64,000 bases of DNA from Leptospiraceae bacterium (GTDB taxonomy: Bacteria; Spirochaetota; Leptospiria; Leptospirales; Leptospiraceae), in assembly GCA_024233875.1 (NCBI GenBank), contig JACKPB010000011.1, positions 95,851-159,850 on the forward strand, given 5' to 3'. The notes beneath the pieces are model-generated. The model made no database searches, was not told the DNA's origin, and worked only from the letters and a program-made list of their open reading frames with translations. This document shows positions 17,306-26,568 of this stretch, one piece after another; the first letter of the stretch is position 1; every line of letters starts with the position of its first letter. The position numbers were made by a program, and so were the translations under genes.

Positions 17306-17685
17306 TGCACTCTATAGTTCCTATCTTCTCTGAATCATTTCTAAAATCTAATTCTTAAAGATAAAGGGTTTCTCCTCGATGTCTAAAATCATTACTCTAT
17401 TCACCTTAAGATAAAATTTTTGAAAATTTCATTATATATAAAAAAATTTCATGGATAAATTGAGGATCAAGTAGTCTTTTCCAATAATTCTTCCTTCAGG
17501 GAAATTTACAAGAGTAAAATTACTAACTCACATTACGCAAATAAAGAAATGTGAGGTTGCAGGGAGCCTGCCAGCAGCTTGGGCTATCGCCCAAATCCAT
17601 ATTTTTATTGATTTATTAGCAATAAATGATTTTGATTTTAAACTAAAAAAAAATAGAAAAATAAAATACTGCGTAAGATGAGTTA
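17306..17685. other. AT-rich intergenic stretch containing two adjacent hairpins
   Basis: No gene is seen. Most of the 380 bases are AT-rich. A GC-richer island at 17551-17597 holds GCAGG-GAG-CCTGC (17559-17571) and TTGGGC-TATC-GCCCAA (17579-17594) back to back. Neither is followed by a clear T-run on the coding side, so they are weak terminator candidates. They look more like a palindromic repeat unit or a structured RNA remnant. Confidence 0.5.
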
Positions 17686-20199
17686 CTAACTAATTTTCAT
17701 ATCCAATAAGATTCGAAATTTTGTATTTCCGGGTTTACTGAATAGTTCGATTGATCCATTGTGCTTTTCTATTATATTTTTCACTATTCCCAGTCCGATT
17801 CCCGAACCTTCTCCAACATTTTTGGTTGTGAAGAAGGGAAGAAAGATTTTTTCCTGAATTTCTGCAGGTATCCCCGGACCATTGTCTATAATCTCAACAG
17901 TAGCATGATTTCCTTCTTCAAAAATATTAATGATTAGTTTTCCTTTAAAATTCATAGCCTGAAGTGAATTGTAGAGAAGATTGGTCCAAACATGATTCAA
18001 ATCATCAGGAAAACAGAGTACTTCTTTTTTTAGATCATAATTCTTTTCTATCTCAATATCTTTCATCTGAGATTTGTAAATAGTTAGTACTGTATCTATA
18101 CTTATTCGCAAATCATAATAAACAGCTTCATGGGTTGAATTGATATGGGAGTAATTTTTTAATGCATACAACATTTTAGAAACACGATTGATTGCAGTTT
18201 GTGAATTTTGGATATTGGAAAAGATTAGAAATTCTCTATAAGAATAAGATAAAATTTTCCGAAAATTCTCTTTATTTTCTGTAAGGAACAAAAACTTTTC
18301 CGGAATATCTATTGTATTCATTTCAACTAGTGAATTCAAATCTTCTAATTCTAGCTCCACTCCTTTTCGGGAAAGATTTGCAATGAGTTCCTTTCTTCTG
18401 TGTCTGGTAGTTTTATGGTAATCATAAGGATCACTGTGTTTTAAAAAATCTAAAAAGTCCAGAAGCAATCTCTCTTCATCTGAAGTATATTCTTTACGGA
18501 TTTTTTTTATCTCATGTATTGAAATTTTAAAGTTTTCCATTTCTTCGATTAGATTAAATAGGGATGCATTGATTGCCCCAATGGGATTATTGATTTCATG
18601 AGCAATTCCGGTAATCAATTGTCCGAGAGATGCCATCTTTTCAGAATGGACCAATTGCTTTTGAGTTTTCTTGAGATCTTCAAGCGTATTTTCTATTTCA
18701 TTTTTTTGTATCTCAATCAAACTCTTTTGGGCATTGATCTGATCGAGAGCATTTTCTAAATTCAAAATCTTTTTTTCTGCTTCGATCTCAATGGAAAGTT
18801 CTTTTCCTATAAAAATATAAGAAGAGATGGATCTGTCATCAGAATAATTTACAGTTATTTCCCACTCTATTATAACCCTCTCTCCGGAATTTAAACTCCA
18901 TTCACATACGAGTTTGTATGGATAGGTTTGGATATTGGCAAGGATAGATCTGAAAGGCTCAGAGTTTCTACCCGGAATATTGTAATTAGGGAATTCTTCA
19001 AAAAAGTTTTGATCTACTATATCAGAAGCTTTTTTCTGAAAGACCTGTTCGCAGGCTGGATTGAAGAGAAGAACCTTTCCATTCTTTTCTATGACAAGAA
19101 ATAAATGACCTGAAGAGTTGACTATAGAATTCAAAAAATTCATTTGATAGAGTAATGAATTTTGAAGTTCTTTATAAAATGTAATATCACGAATGATCAC
19201 AAATTGGAAGTCATCGAAGAGTGAGTCTACCTGTTGGCATGATACTTCATAAAGGAATTTTTGGCCGGTCTCATTTTCAAAAAACCATTCACTGTACTCT
19301 ATATGAAAATCTTTTTGTTTGAGTAATTTATAGAGAGAGGGTAGAACTGTACTCAATTCTTTATCTATGAAACTCTGCTTCTTGATCCCGGTCAGATTTT
19401 GAAATGCTAAATTAGAATCTATGATAGTATTTCCACCTGATAGAATTAATGAAGCATCATTCATATATTCCAGAACTCTATCTCTGGCTAGAGGAATGAT
19501 CTCTAAAATTCGAAAGTAATTCAATCCCATATACCAAATAAAATTTGTTAAAGATAAGAAAATTGGAGCGGGATCCAAGCCCGGCTCCAGATAAGGAATG
19601 AGACTGAAATGTCCGATCAAAATAGATATCGGTAAAAATATTGAACCAGCAATGAGGAAGGACAATTGAGTCTTCACTTCACCGGCAGATTTTAATGCAT
19701 GTTGAAATACAAAACCTATAGATAAAAAGAAAATTAATATTTGGATATAAAAATAAATTAATGAAAATTGACCGGAATCATAAACCAGGTAACCCGGATC
19801 TTGATCGACTATCTGAATATTGTATCTCACAAATTGATGCTCGGGAAAAAACCAAATAAAAAATTCATTTAACATTACTGCTGAAATATAGATTTTTAAA
19901 ATAGTTTTTCTGATTCCATAATTTTTTCTGATGATCAAGAGACTAAAATAATAAAGGGATGCAGTCAACAGATCCGAACCGGATGCCCTGAGATTGTCCC
20001 AAAAGATTAAATCATCTCTATTGAGTGAGATGAGTTGCATCGCATAACAGAAGGACCAGAGGATACTTCCCAGTGCTATAGCTAAAAAAACTTTTCCCTC
20101 ACGATATCTTGAGGATTTTAATCCGGAATATGCATTGAATATAGATAGGAAGAATGAGAGGAGGGGAAAAATAGCCAGATTAGTCCATTTAATATCCAT
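17686..20199 (-). CDS. Sensor histidine kinase with N-terminal 7TM module and two PAS domains
   Basis: An 837-residue protein. The first ~230 residues form seven hydrophobic helices of the histidine-kinase 7TM type (LRASGSDLLTASLYYFSLL lies in it). Two PAS domains follow at about 235-350 and 355-475, then a coiled coil. The dimerisation helix has the phospho-acceptor in MASLGQLITGIAHEINNP (His near 534). The ATPase domain has NLLYNSLQAM, DNGPGIP, FTTK and GSGIGLGIVKNI. An unusually long insert of about 130 residues lies between the H-box and N-box, containing basic and acidic helices (DYHKTTRHRRKELI). It should autophosphorylate, but no response regulator is adjacent. The signal is probably membrane-linked and is unknown. 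Confidence 0.9.
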   Translation of the reverse strand: MDIKWTNLAIFPLLSFFLSIFNAYSGLKSSRYREGKVFLAIALGSILWSFCYAMQLISLNRDDLIFWDNLRASGSDLLTASLYYFSLLIIRKNYGIRKTILKIYISAVMLNEFFIWFFPEHQFVRYNIQIVDQDPGYLVYDSGQFSLIYFYIQILIFFLSIGFVFQHALKSAGEVKTQLSFLIAGSIFLPISILIGHFSLIPYLEPGLDPAPIFLSLTNFIWYMGLNYFRILEIIPLARDRVLEYMNDASLILSGGNTIIDSNLAFQNLTGIKKQSFIDKELSTVLPSLYKLLKQKDFHIEYSEWFFENETGQKFLYEVSCQQVDSLFDDFQFVIIRDITFYKELQNSLLYQMNFLNSIVNSSGHLFLVIEKNGKVLLFNPACEQVFQKKASDIVDQNFFEEFPNYNIPGRNSEPFRSILANIQTYPYKLVCEWSLNSGERVIIEWEITVNYSDDRSISSYIFIGKELSIEIEAEKKILNLENALDQINAQKSLIEIQKNEIENTLEDLKKTQKQLVHSEKMASLGQLITGIAHEINNPIGAINASLFNLIEEMENFKISIHEIKKIRKEYTSDEERLLLDFLDFLKHSDPYDYHKTTRHRRKELIANLSRKGVELELEDLNSLVEMNTIDIPEKFLFLTENKENFRKILSYSYREFLIFSNIQNSQTAINRVSKMLYALKNYSHINSTHEAVYYDLRISIDTVLTIYKSQMKDIEIEKNYDLKKEVLCFPDDLNHVWTNLLYNSLQAMNFKGKLIINIFEEGNHATVEIIDNGPGIPAEIQEKIFLPFFTTKNVGEGSGIGLGIVKNIIEKHNGSIELFSKPGNTKFRILLDMKIS

Positions 20200-20572
20200 A
20201 TCTTAAAGAAAACATTCTAGAGAATCTCAGAGTTCTGAGAATTTCTAAATTAATAAATTTTAGTAAGTAGAGAAATGATCAATATTAATTTTGAATTGGG
20301 AAGAAAATTGAAGTACAGTTGGGGGAATTTTTCAAAATGCAACAAAGTAATAAAAATAAATTCTAATTCCTATTTAATCACTCAGCCTAGGAAATTTTTT
20401 ATTTATTCAAAATCATATTGTTCTAATAAATCAATAAAAATAGGGGTTTGGGGGCTATGAGTGTCTAAGTTTCTGACGGCTCTCTGTCATTTTACTCACC
20501 TTTCACATGAAATGTGTTAGGTGAATTATTAATAGTTCAATTGAGTTTAATATGAGTCAAAAAGACAAATAC
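20200..20572. other. Intergenic stretch, no supported gene
   Basis: A 61-codon frame at 20275-20460 is Asn/Lys/Ser rich with no ribosome site and is probably chance in AT-rich DNA. The rest up to the fadH terminator shows nothing I can assign. Confidence 0.45.
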
Positions 20573-20597
20573 AACCGGGCTTATTCCAAACCCGGTT
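20573..20597 (-). terminator. Probable fadH terminator hairpin
   Basis: AACCGGG (20573-20579) pairs with CCCGGTT (20591-20597) across an 11-base loop. Read on the minus strand, the stem is followed by TATTTGTCTTTTTG, a broken T-run, 19 bases after the fadH stop. Confidence 0.65.
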
Positions 20598-20615
20598 ATT
20601 ATCCATTCGGGTGAA

Positions 20616-22628
20616 TTACTTTTTTAAACCAATAGCGCGTGCTGCTTCACTACCTTCCAGGATTGCTCTTTTAGCATCCAATCCTCCGGCTTCTTTAGCT
20701 CCACCGATTATAAAAACTTGTTTTTCCGGATGCTTTTCCTTGTATTCATTTGCCAGACTATCTTCTCTTTCCTGACCGGCACAGATAAGAACTGTATCAC
20801 AGGGTATGATTTTTTCTTCCCCGGATTTTTGTTCTATTACCAATCCATCTTCTCGAATTTCTTTGTAATTTAGCGAAGTATAAAAGTCTACTCCTGCGGC
20901 TTTCAATTCCTGCAAAAGAGCCCATCCGGTTGTCTGACCCAATCCGGAACCAATCTTTCCCGATCTTCTCAATATAGTTACTTTTCTTTCTGCTGTAAAT
21001 GGTTGAATCTCAGCATTAGAGTAACTGGGTATATTGTATTTTTTAAAGTACTCATCTATCGTGCTGTCTTTTCCCTCGATCAGTTTGTGGGTCGAGTCGC
21101 AAGCTATACCGCCTCCTCCGATCACTACAACCTGGTTTCCCGGTTCAAATTTTCCGGTAAGATAATCAGTATAGTATCCAACTTTTTTCTTTTCCAATCC
21201 CGGAATCTTAAATTCTCTGGGTTTTACTCCAGTAGCAAAAATCACAGCATCAGGATTTAATTTTTCTAGAAGCTCCATATTGGCTTCGGTATGCAATCGT
21301 ATGTCAACGTCCATTGCATAGAGCTCATTTTTAAAATAACGAATAGTTTCTTTGAATTCAAATTTCCCCGGAATTGTGGCAGCCATATTCAATTGACCAC
21401 CTAACTCATCTGACTTTTCTATTATGATCACTTCATGACCAATCAGGGCCGCTGTTCTGGCGGCTTCTAAGCCCCCCGGACCGGAACCGACAACTACCAC
21501 ATGATGTTTCTTGTGTTTTCCTTCTGATTCGAATTCTAATTCACGATTGGCTTCCGGATTGACAAGACAGGAAACCATTTGTTCTTTAAATGTATGATCA
21601 AGACATGCCTGATTGCACGCAATGCATGTATTGACACGATTCGGTTGGTTATTGTATATTTTCTCAATGAAGTATGGATCTGCCAGCATGGGTCTTGCCA
21701 TACTGACTATATCTGCCTCACCATCTTTTAAAATTCTTACAATGGTTTCGGGGACGTTGACTCTGTTGGAAGCAATTATAGGGATATCGGGGATAGCTTT
21801 TTTGAAATGATGTGATACTTTTGACCATGCCCCCCTAGGGACAAGCATACTTATGGTAGGTACCCTGGATTCATGCCATCCGATTCCGATGTTGAGAGCG
21901 TCCGCTCCATTTTCTTTTAGTTTTATGCCAAACTCTATAACTTCATTCAGTGAAGGATTTCCGGGTATCAGATCAATACCGGACATTCTATAAATGACCG
22001 GATAGTCTTTTCCGACTTTTTCCCTTATCTTTTTTAAGACTTCTATTCCAAAATTCATTCTTTTTTCGTGAGATCCTCCGAAGAAGTCCTCACGTTTGTT
22101 TGTTACCGGTGAAAGAAATTGGTTGATCAAGTAGCCCTCACTGCCCATAACTTCGATAGCTCCAAAACCGATTTCTTTAGCTCTCATAGCTGCAATGCCG
22201 AAATCTTCTATTGTTCTCCATGCATCTTCTTCGGAGAGTTCTTTGGGAACATACCGATTGATTGGAGCTCTGATGGCTGAAGGAGCTACCAGATTTCTGT
22301 GATAGGCATACCTTCCGGCATGAAAGAGTTGAGCACAGAAAATTCCTTTTGGTTTCAGTGCGGAATTTACTTTTCTCAGCTCTTCACAGTCTTCATCTTT
22401 TTGAAAATTAAAAAATGCAGAACTACCCAAACCTTCTTCATTGATTGAAATACCACCTGTTGTGATTAAAGAGCAACCTCCATCAAATCTGCGTCCATAG
22501 AATGAAATCATTCTGTCAGCTGTATTGGGAAGTCCTTCAAGACCGAGATGCATGGAGCCCATAATAATTCTATGGGGCAGGGTAACACTTCCCAGTTGGA
22601 TGGGTTGAAATATTGAATCGTATGGCAT
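20616..22628 (-). CDS. fadH: 2,4-dienoyl-CoA reductase (NADPH), FadH-type
   Basis: A 670-residue protein, the same size as E. coli FadH (672). An FMN TIM barrel occupies residues 1-330, with Tyr166 and His252 at the positions of the known catalytic pair. The [4Fe-4S] ligands are C335, C338, C342 and C354 (CIACNQAC..SC). An FAD domain has GSGPGGLEAARTA near 381, and an NADPH domain has VIGGGGIACDS near residue 500. FadH reduces 2,4-dienoyl-CoA during beta-oxidation of unsaturated fatty acids, the main carbon source of Leptospira-like spirochaetes. It stands alone with its own terminator. Related NADH:flavin oxidoreductases are the main alternative, but the catalytic residues favour FadH. Confidence 0.88.
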   Translation of the reverse strand: MPYDSIFQPIQLGSVTLPHRIIMGSMHLGLEGLPNTADRMISFYGRRFDGGCSLITTGGISINEEGLGSSAFFNFQKDEDCEELRKVNSALKPKGIFCAQLFHAGRYAYHRNLVAPSAIRAPINRYVPKELSEEDAWRTIEDFGIAAMRAKEIGFGAIEVMGSEGYLINQFLSPVTNKREDFFGGSHEKRMNFGIEVLKKIREKVGKDYPVIYRMSGIDLIPGNPSLNEVIEFGIKLKENGADALNIGIGWHESRVPTISMLVPRGAWSKVSHHFKKAIPDIPIIASNRVNVPETIVRILKDGEADIVSMARPMLADPYFIEKIYNNQPNRVNTCIACNQACLDHTFKEQMVSCLVNPEANRELEFESEGKHKKHHVVVVGSGPGGLEAARTAALIGHEVIIIEKSDELGGQLNMAATIPGKFEFKETIRYFKNELYAMDVDIRLHTEANMELLEKLNPDAVIFATGVKPREFKIPGLEKKKVGYYTDYLTGKFEPGNQVVVIGGGGIACDSTHKLIEGKDSTIDEYFKKYNIPSYSNAEIQPFTAERKVTILRRSGKIGSGLGQTTGWALLQELKAAGVDFYTSLNYKEIREDGLVIEQKSGEEKIIPCDTVLICAGQEREDSLANEYKEKHPEKQVFIIGGAKEAGGLDAKRAILEGSEAARAIGLKK

Positions 22629-22998
22629 AAAATGAAGTCCTAGGTAGATAGATTTTTGCTAATAGAAGATGTATGGTTTTTTCTCCTGAGAAAATGGAAA
22701 GAAATCTTGCCATCACTTCATCTCTAAAACCAGACTAGTGATGAGAATAGGAGTGAAAAGAAATATTTGGAAATTAAAAAATTCAGGATAGGTTTTTTTA
22801 TAAGATAAGTTGAAAAATGAAATGTTTTTGGGATTGATATAAATTTTGATAAAAATTACAAGAAATCTTCAGGTGAATCCGGGAAACGAAGATTCAATTT
22901 TTTTTAAAAAGAAAAAGTACATCCTTCTTTTTTTCCTATTCATTGAAAAATATTAGAATAAAATTGTAATTATTCCGGAGGCTTTTAAGAATTTTTCT
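22629..22998. other. Divergent intergenic region upstream of fadH and the 99-residue protein
   Basis: 370 AT-rich bases hold the promoters of two divergent genes. A GGAGG at 22976-22980 lies 18 bases before the ATG at 22999, too far to be an ordinary ribosome site. No gene, repeat or clear operator is seen. Confidence 0.4.
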
Positions 22999-23298
22999 AT
23001 GTCATTTTACTTTTTTGGAAATAAAGACACTATTTTTCAGATGCTTGAAGAATCCCCAATTCTTCACCATCTCCTCTTTGAAAAATATGACATTGATCAT
23101 TTTCAATTGATTTCTTTTTATATCAGCTCTGATTTGAATCGACTCGAAGTCAATTCGATAGGAAAGTTTTTTCGATTTAAAGTCCTTGAAAACAATAATG
23201 TCCTCCTTCAGGATCCTGAAACCGGAATTTTAGAAGTTTCCGAACATACCGGATTAGGAAAAGAGATTTTGGATATCATTCAAAAGTACTGCAAATAG
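22999..23298 (+). CDS. Small hypothetical protein
   Basis: A 99-residue soluble protein, unrecognised. It has amphipathic helical segments (DTIFQMLEESPILHHLLFEKYDI would be the first) and a beta-rich middle (SIGKFFRFKVLENNNVLLQD). There is no signal peptide or cysteine pair. The clean composition, ending in a hairpin shared with the convergent fumarase gene, supports a real gene. The start is the first in-frame ATG; the SD-like GGAGG is 18 bases away. Confidence 0.6.
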   Translation: MSFYFFGNKDTIFQMLEESPILHHLLFEKYDIDHFQLISFYISSDLNRLEVNSIGKFFRFKVLENNNVLLQDPETGILEVSEHTGLGKEILDIIQKYCK

Positions 23299-23319
23299 GC
23301 CTCTGTTAGAGACCTATTT
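23293..23319. terminator. Bidirectional hairpin between the 99-residue protein and fumarase
   Basis: AAATAGG-C-CTCT (23293-23304) pairs with AGAG-A-CCTATTT (23308-23319) with one C/A mismatch and a 3-base loop. It contains the stop of the plus-strand gene and lies 12 bases from the fumarase stop on the other strand. T-runs are short on both sides. Confidence 0.6.
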
Positions 23320-23331
23320 GAGACTAAAGAT

Positions 23332-24945
23332 TTAGCGAAGCATTTTAAAAAAATCATTTCCTTTGTCATCCACTACAATGAATGCGGGAAAGTTCTCTAC
23401 ATCAATCGCCCAAATCGCTTCCATTCCAAGTTCGGGATAGTCCAAGACTTCAACCTTGCGAATATTTTCCTTAGCAAGCAGGGCAGCAGGTCCTCCTATG
23501 GAACCGAGATAGAATCCTCCATTCTTTTTGCAGCTTTCAGTCACCACATTGGATCGGTTGCCCTTAGCCAGAGTTACCATAGAATATCCTTTTTCCTGAA
23601 AAATCGGAACATACGAATCCATTCTACCTGCAGTAGTTGGTCCGAAAGATCCGGAGGGCATTCCTTCCGGAGTCTTGGCAGGACCCGCATAGTAAATAGG
23701 ATGATTCTTAAAGTAATCGGGAAGAGCTTCCCCTCTATCCATTTTTTCTTTCAATTTTGCGTGTGCTATGTCTCTGGCAACTACCAATCTTCCCGAAAGC
23801 ATGACTCTTGTCTTCACAGGATATTTAGTTAATATCTTTAATATTTCTTCCATAGGTTGATTTAGATTGATGTGTACTACCTCACCGGAATTGGAAAGCT
23901 TATCCTCCGGAGGAAGAAACCTTCCGGGATTGAACTCTAGCTGTTCTAAGTAAATTCCGTCTTTAGTAATCTTAGCTTTGATATTTCTATCCGCACTACA
24001 ACTGACACCGATTCCAACGGGACAGGAAGCACCATGTCTCGGAAGTCGCACGATTTTAAAATCATGAGCGAGATACTTTCCACCAAATTGCGCACCGATC
24101 CCTGACTCCCTGGCTTTTTGTAGCATTTTTTCTTCCAACTCAAGATCCCGAAATGCATAGCCTTCTTTTCCACCTGAGGTAGGTAAGTGATCTAAGTAAC
24201 CAGTACTAGCCATCTTGACAGTCTTGAGATTCATCTCTGCTGACGTTCCACCTATAACTACAGCTATGTGATACGGTGGGCAGGCAGCTGTTCCTAAAGA
24301 ATTGACTTTATCAATAATAAATTTTTCAAGAGAATCGGGATTCAATAAGGCTTTTGTTTCCTGAAAGAGATAGGTTTTGTTTGCAGAGCCCCCACCTTTT
24401 GCCAAAAAGAGGAACTTGTATTCGGAGCCCTCGGTATTGTAGATGTCAATCTGAGCGGGAAGGTTTGTTCCGGAATTTTTTTCTTCATACATAGTGTACG
24501 GAACTACTTGAGAATATCTTAAATTACGATTTTTATATGTATTGAAAATTCCACGGGATATCGCTTCTGCATCATTTTCACCCGTAAAAACATAATCTCC
24601 TTTCTTTGCCACTACCGTACCCGTGCCGGTATCCTGACAGGTTGGAAGCTGACCGTCAGCAGCTATGACTGAATTTCTTAAAAGAGCATTGGCTACAAAT
24701 TTATCATTATCAGTAGCTTCCGGATCATCTAAAATCTTTCTAACTTTTTCAAGGTGCTTGGGTCTTAGGAAAAATGAGACATCACTCATTGCCTGTTCTG
24801 CTAAAAAAGTGAGTCCTTCTTTTTCGACTTTTAAGAACTCATTTTCTCCAATTTTCATCGTGCTGACATAGTCTTTAGTGAGCAATCGATACTGAGTTGT
24901 ATCTTCGGAGAGGGGGAATGGATCGCTATAGAAAAATTCTGACAT
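23332..24945 (-). CDS. fumA: Class I (iron-sulfur) fumarate hydratase
   Basis: A 537-residue protein matching E. coli FumA/FumB in length. The three [4Fe-4S] ligands fall at C103 (TCQDTGTG), C222 (TAACPPYH) and C316 (VSCSADRN), close to the positions 105, 224 and 318 of FumA. The C-terminal swivel domain has GPTTAGRMDSYVP and KGNRSNVV. It interconverts fumarate and malate in the TCA cycle and is oxygen-sensitive. It is a single gene with its own promoter region and is convergent with the small hypothetical gene. A tartrate dehydratase is unlikely because both domains are fused and full length. Confidence 0.94.
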   Translation of the reverse strand: MSEFFYSDPFPLSEDTTQYRLLTKDYVSTMKIGENEFLKVEKEGLTFLAEQAMSDVSFFLRPKHLEKVRKILDDPEATDNDKFVANALLRNSVIAADGQLPTCQDTGTGTVVAKKGDYVFTGENDAEAISRGIFNTYKNRNLRYSQVVPYTMYEEKNSGTNLPAQIDIYNTEGSEYKFLFLAKGGGSANKTYLFQETKALLNPDSLEKFIIDKVNSLGTAACPPYHIAVVIGGTSAEMNLKTVKMASTGYLDHLPTSGGKEGYAFRDLELEEKMLQKARESGIGAQFGGKYLAHDFKIVRLPRHGASCPVGIGVSCSADRNIKAKITKDGIYLEQLEFNPGRFLPPEDKLSNSGEVVHINLNQPMEEILKILTKYPVKTRVMLSGRLVVARDIAHAKLKEKMDRGEALPDYFKNHPIYYAGPAKTPEGMPSGSFGPTTAGRMDSYVPIFQEKGYSMVTLAKGNRSNVVTESCKKNGGFYLGSIGGPAALLAKENIRKVEVLDYPELGMEAIWAIDVENFPAFIVVDDKGNDFFKMLR

Positions 24946-25127
24946 AAATATCCTCTAATCAATGTACTTCCATTCTATGAATCTTATGAGAATGGCAAGA
25001 ATTTTAATCCCGAAAATTCAAAAGATTTGAAGAATTTCCCTGTCCTTTGATATTGATCTCAGTCAATTGCAAATTCAGAGATCAGTATTTTGTGAAAAAA
25101 TTTTTATTTTGATTCCAATACTTATCA

Positions 25128-25964
25128 GTGATTCGGTTCAAATGTATGCCAATAGAGGGTGAAAAAAAATGGGGAAGATTTAAGAAAGCCCTGATTTCAG
25201 AAGAAGATGTATTTAGGGAAAGTTTGGAACTGAAATCGGGGATCGAGTATTTGTATCATCTCTATAGGGAAAACAAACTGAAAGACTTTGAGTTTTCAAT
25301 TTCATTTTTTATTATGTATTGCGTCAAACGAAACTTGGGAAGAATGAAAAATCCTAAAGGAAAGTCTCAAAGAAATTCTTTGGATATTCCGATTCGTATC
25401 GATGAGTTGATTCACAACGTTGAAGAAACTCTTAAGGGCATGAAAGTATCAGATTTATTCTTTCAATATCGATTTAGAAGCATTCCGGGATCAATTTATT
25501 CCGGATTGGAAAATTGGGTAGATGGATTGAATTGTCCTATCTTGAGTTTGGAAATGGTAAGTGACCGAAACATGCTGAATCTGATGTCTGAGGGAAAGCG
25601 AAGTGTCGCTATCCTAATCGAGAATGCAATTCAGGGGAATATTTTAGAAAAACGGGATGCATTTGAATTCTTTTTGCATGATCTCGCCCATGCCCATACT
25701 TTTTTTGATGTCAAATATTCTTATATAGGACAAATCGAATTTTTCAATTTACTGAAATCCGAAATAGATTGGTTTGAAGGAGCTTCCGGGCGGGATCCGG
25801 TTTTTAGCAAACAATTCCATTACTGTCTTTCGGATATGAATTCCCATCCCGATCATCTTAGATCCTATTTGAGGGCCATTCTCTACGAGCATCAAAAAAG
25901 GCTTCAAACTTCTATTCCTCTCCAAATCTCCGAAAAATTCCTTTCAGTTCAAACCGGAAACTGA
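25128..25964 (+). CDS. Hypothetical protein with an HDLAHAH motif
   Basis: An unrecognised protein of up to 278 residues. The frame opens at GTG 25128; ATG 25146 would remove six residues. It is soluble and mostly helical. A motif FFLHDLAHAHTFF near residues 182-194 puts three His and one Asp on a helix, a layout that can bind a metal, as in HD-type or ferritin-like helices. This is inference only. Basic N-terminal residues (KKWGRFKKALI) precede an acidic helix. It lies divergent from fumA and upstream of the CIRCE-controlled genes. Confidence 0.7.
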   Translation: MIRFKCMPIEGEKKWGRFKKALISEEDVFRESLELKSGIEYLYHLYRENKLKDFEFSISFFIMYCVKRNLGRMKNPKGKSQRNSLDIPIRIDELIHNVEETLKGMKVSDLFFQYRFRSIPGSIYSGLENWVDGLNCPILSLEMVSDRNMLNLMSEGKRSVAILIENAIQGNILEKRDAFEFFLHDLAHAHTFFDVKYSYIGQIEFFNLLKSEIDWFEGASGRDPVFSKQFHYCLSDMNSHPDHLRSYLRAILYEHQKRLQTSIPLQISEKFLSVQTGN

Positions 25965-26018
25965 GTCCCGGATCTTTCAAAAAATGAAATTTTTTTGACC
26001 TTTGAATAGAAAAAAAGT

Positions 26019-26047
26019 TTGACATTTAGCACTCTTGCATGTAGAGT
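26019..26047 (+). promoter_or_regulatory. Sigma-70-type promoter of the hsp20 operon
   Basis: TTGACA (26019-26024) is followed after 17 bases by TAGAGT (26042-26047), a weak -10 element. The -10 lies inside the right arm of the CIRCE operator, so bound HrcA would block polymerase. Confidence 0.65.
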
Positions 26048-26052
26048 GCTAA
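26026..26052. promoter_or_regulatory. CIRCE operator (HrcA binding site)
   Basis: The site is a perfect copy of the consensus: TTAGCACTC (26026-26034), nine spacer bases, and GAGTGCTAA (26044-26052). CIRCE is bound by the heat-shock repressor HrcA, which in most bacteria controls groE and dnaK. Here it precedes small heat-shock genes. Confidence 0.95.
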
Positions 26053-26060
26053 TAAATATT

Positions 26061-26075
26061 GGCACTCGAAGTGCC
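26061..26075 (+). promoter_or_regulatory. 5' leader hairpin ahead of hsp20
   Basis: GGCACT-CGA-AGTGCC is a perfect stem with a three-base loop, 22 bases before the ATG. It leaves the ribosome site AAAGGAG (26085-26091) free, so it does not look like a classical thermometer that hides the Shine-Dalgarno. It may stabilise the mRNA. Confidence 0.5.
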
Positions 26076-26097
26076 TGACTGCTAAAAGGAGAAAGAC

Positions 26098-26541
26098 ATG
26101 TATATCAATTTACTGGAACGAAATGGTAACAAAAACTTTTGGAACGAATTGGATAGAATTCAGGATGAGCTCAGTCATTCTTTTTTCCGATCCGGAGGTA
26201 TGCTGACAGGAAATCGATACCCTGCTATCAATCTGTATCAGAGTACCGATGAAGTAGTGGCTTCGATTCTCCTTCCCGGTTATGATCCCGAATCTATCTC
26301 TATCCAGGTGGAAGAGAATAAGTTTTCGATCAAGGGCACTCCCTCCAAAGAAGAAGTAGAGGAAGGCTACCAGTACTTCCGTCAGGAGATCGGACTCAAA
26401 GAGTTTTCGAGAACTATAGAATTGCCCTTCCGGATAGCCAAAGAGAAGGTAGAAGCCAATTTAAAAAATGGAATCCTGGTTGTGAAATTGCCCAAAGCAG
26501 AAGCAGATAAGCCAAGAAAGATTACTGTGACAAGCATTTAA
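26098..26541 (+). CDS. Small heat-shock protein Hsp20 (alpha-crystallin domain), first copy
   Basis: A 147-residue chaperone preceded by AAAGGAG at 7 bases. The alpha-crystallin domain runs from about residue 40 (YPAINLYQSTDEVVASILLPG) to the end. It includes the conserved strand block EFSRTIELPFRIAKEKVEANLKNGIL, with the A-x-x-x-N-G-I/V-L signature, and the edge strand VVKLPKAE. The C-terminal I-x-I anchoring motif is reduced to KITVTSI. It would hold unfolding proteins for later refolding by DnaK/ClpB. It is the first gene of a two-gene operon under CIRCE control. Confidence 0.94.
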   Translation: MYINLLERNGNKNFWNELDRIQDELSHSFFRSGGMLTGNRYPAINLYQSTDEVVASILLPGYDPESISIQVEENKFSIKGTPSKEEVEEGYQYFRQEIGLKEFSRTIELPFRIAKEKVEANLKNGILVVKLPKAEADKPRKITVTSI

Positions 26542-26568
26542 GAAAGAAATAAAAAGAGGAGAAAAAAA

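Noticed and set aside
20275..20460. 61-codon frame in the gap between the histidine kinase and fadH
   Set aside because: It has low-complexity Asn/Lys/Ser composition, lies in AT-rich DNA, and has no ribosome site or neighbour link.
26061..26095. RNA thermometer in the hsp20 leader
   Set aside because: The hairpin does not pair with the AAAGGAG ribosome site, so the classical mechanism is not supported.
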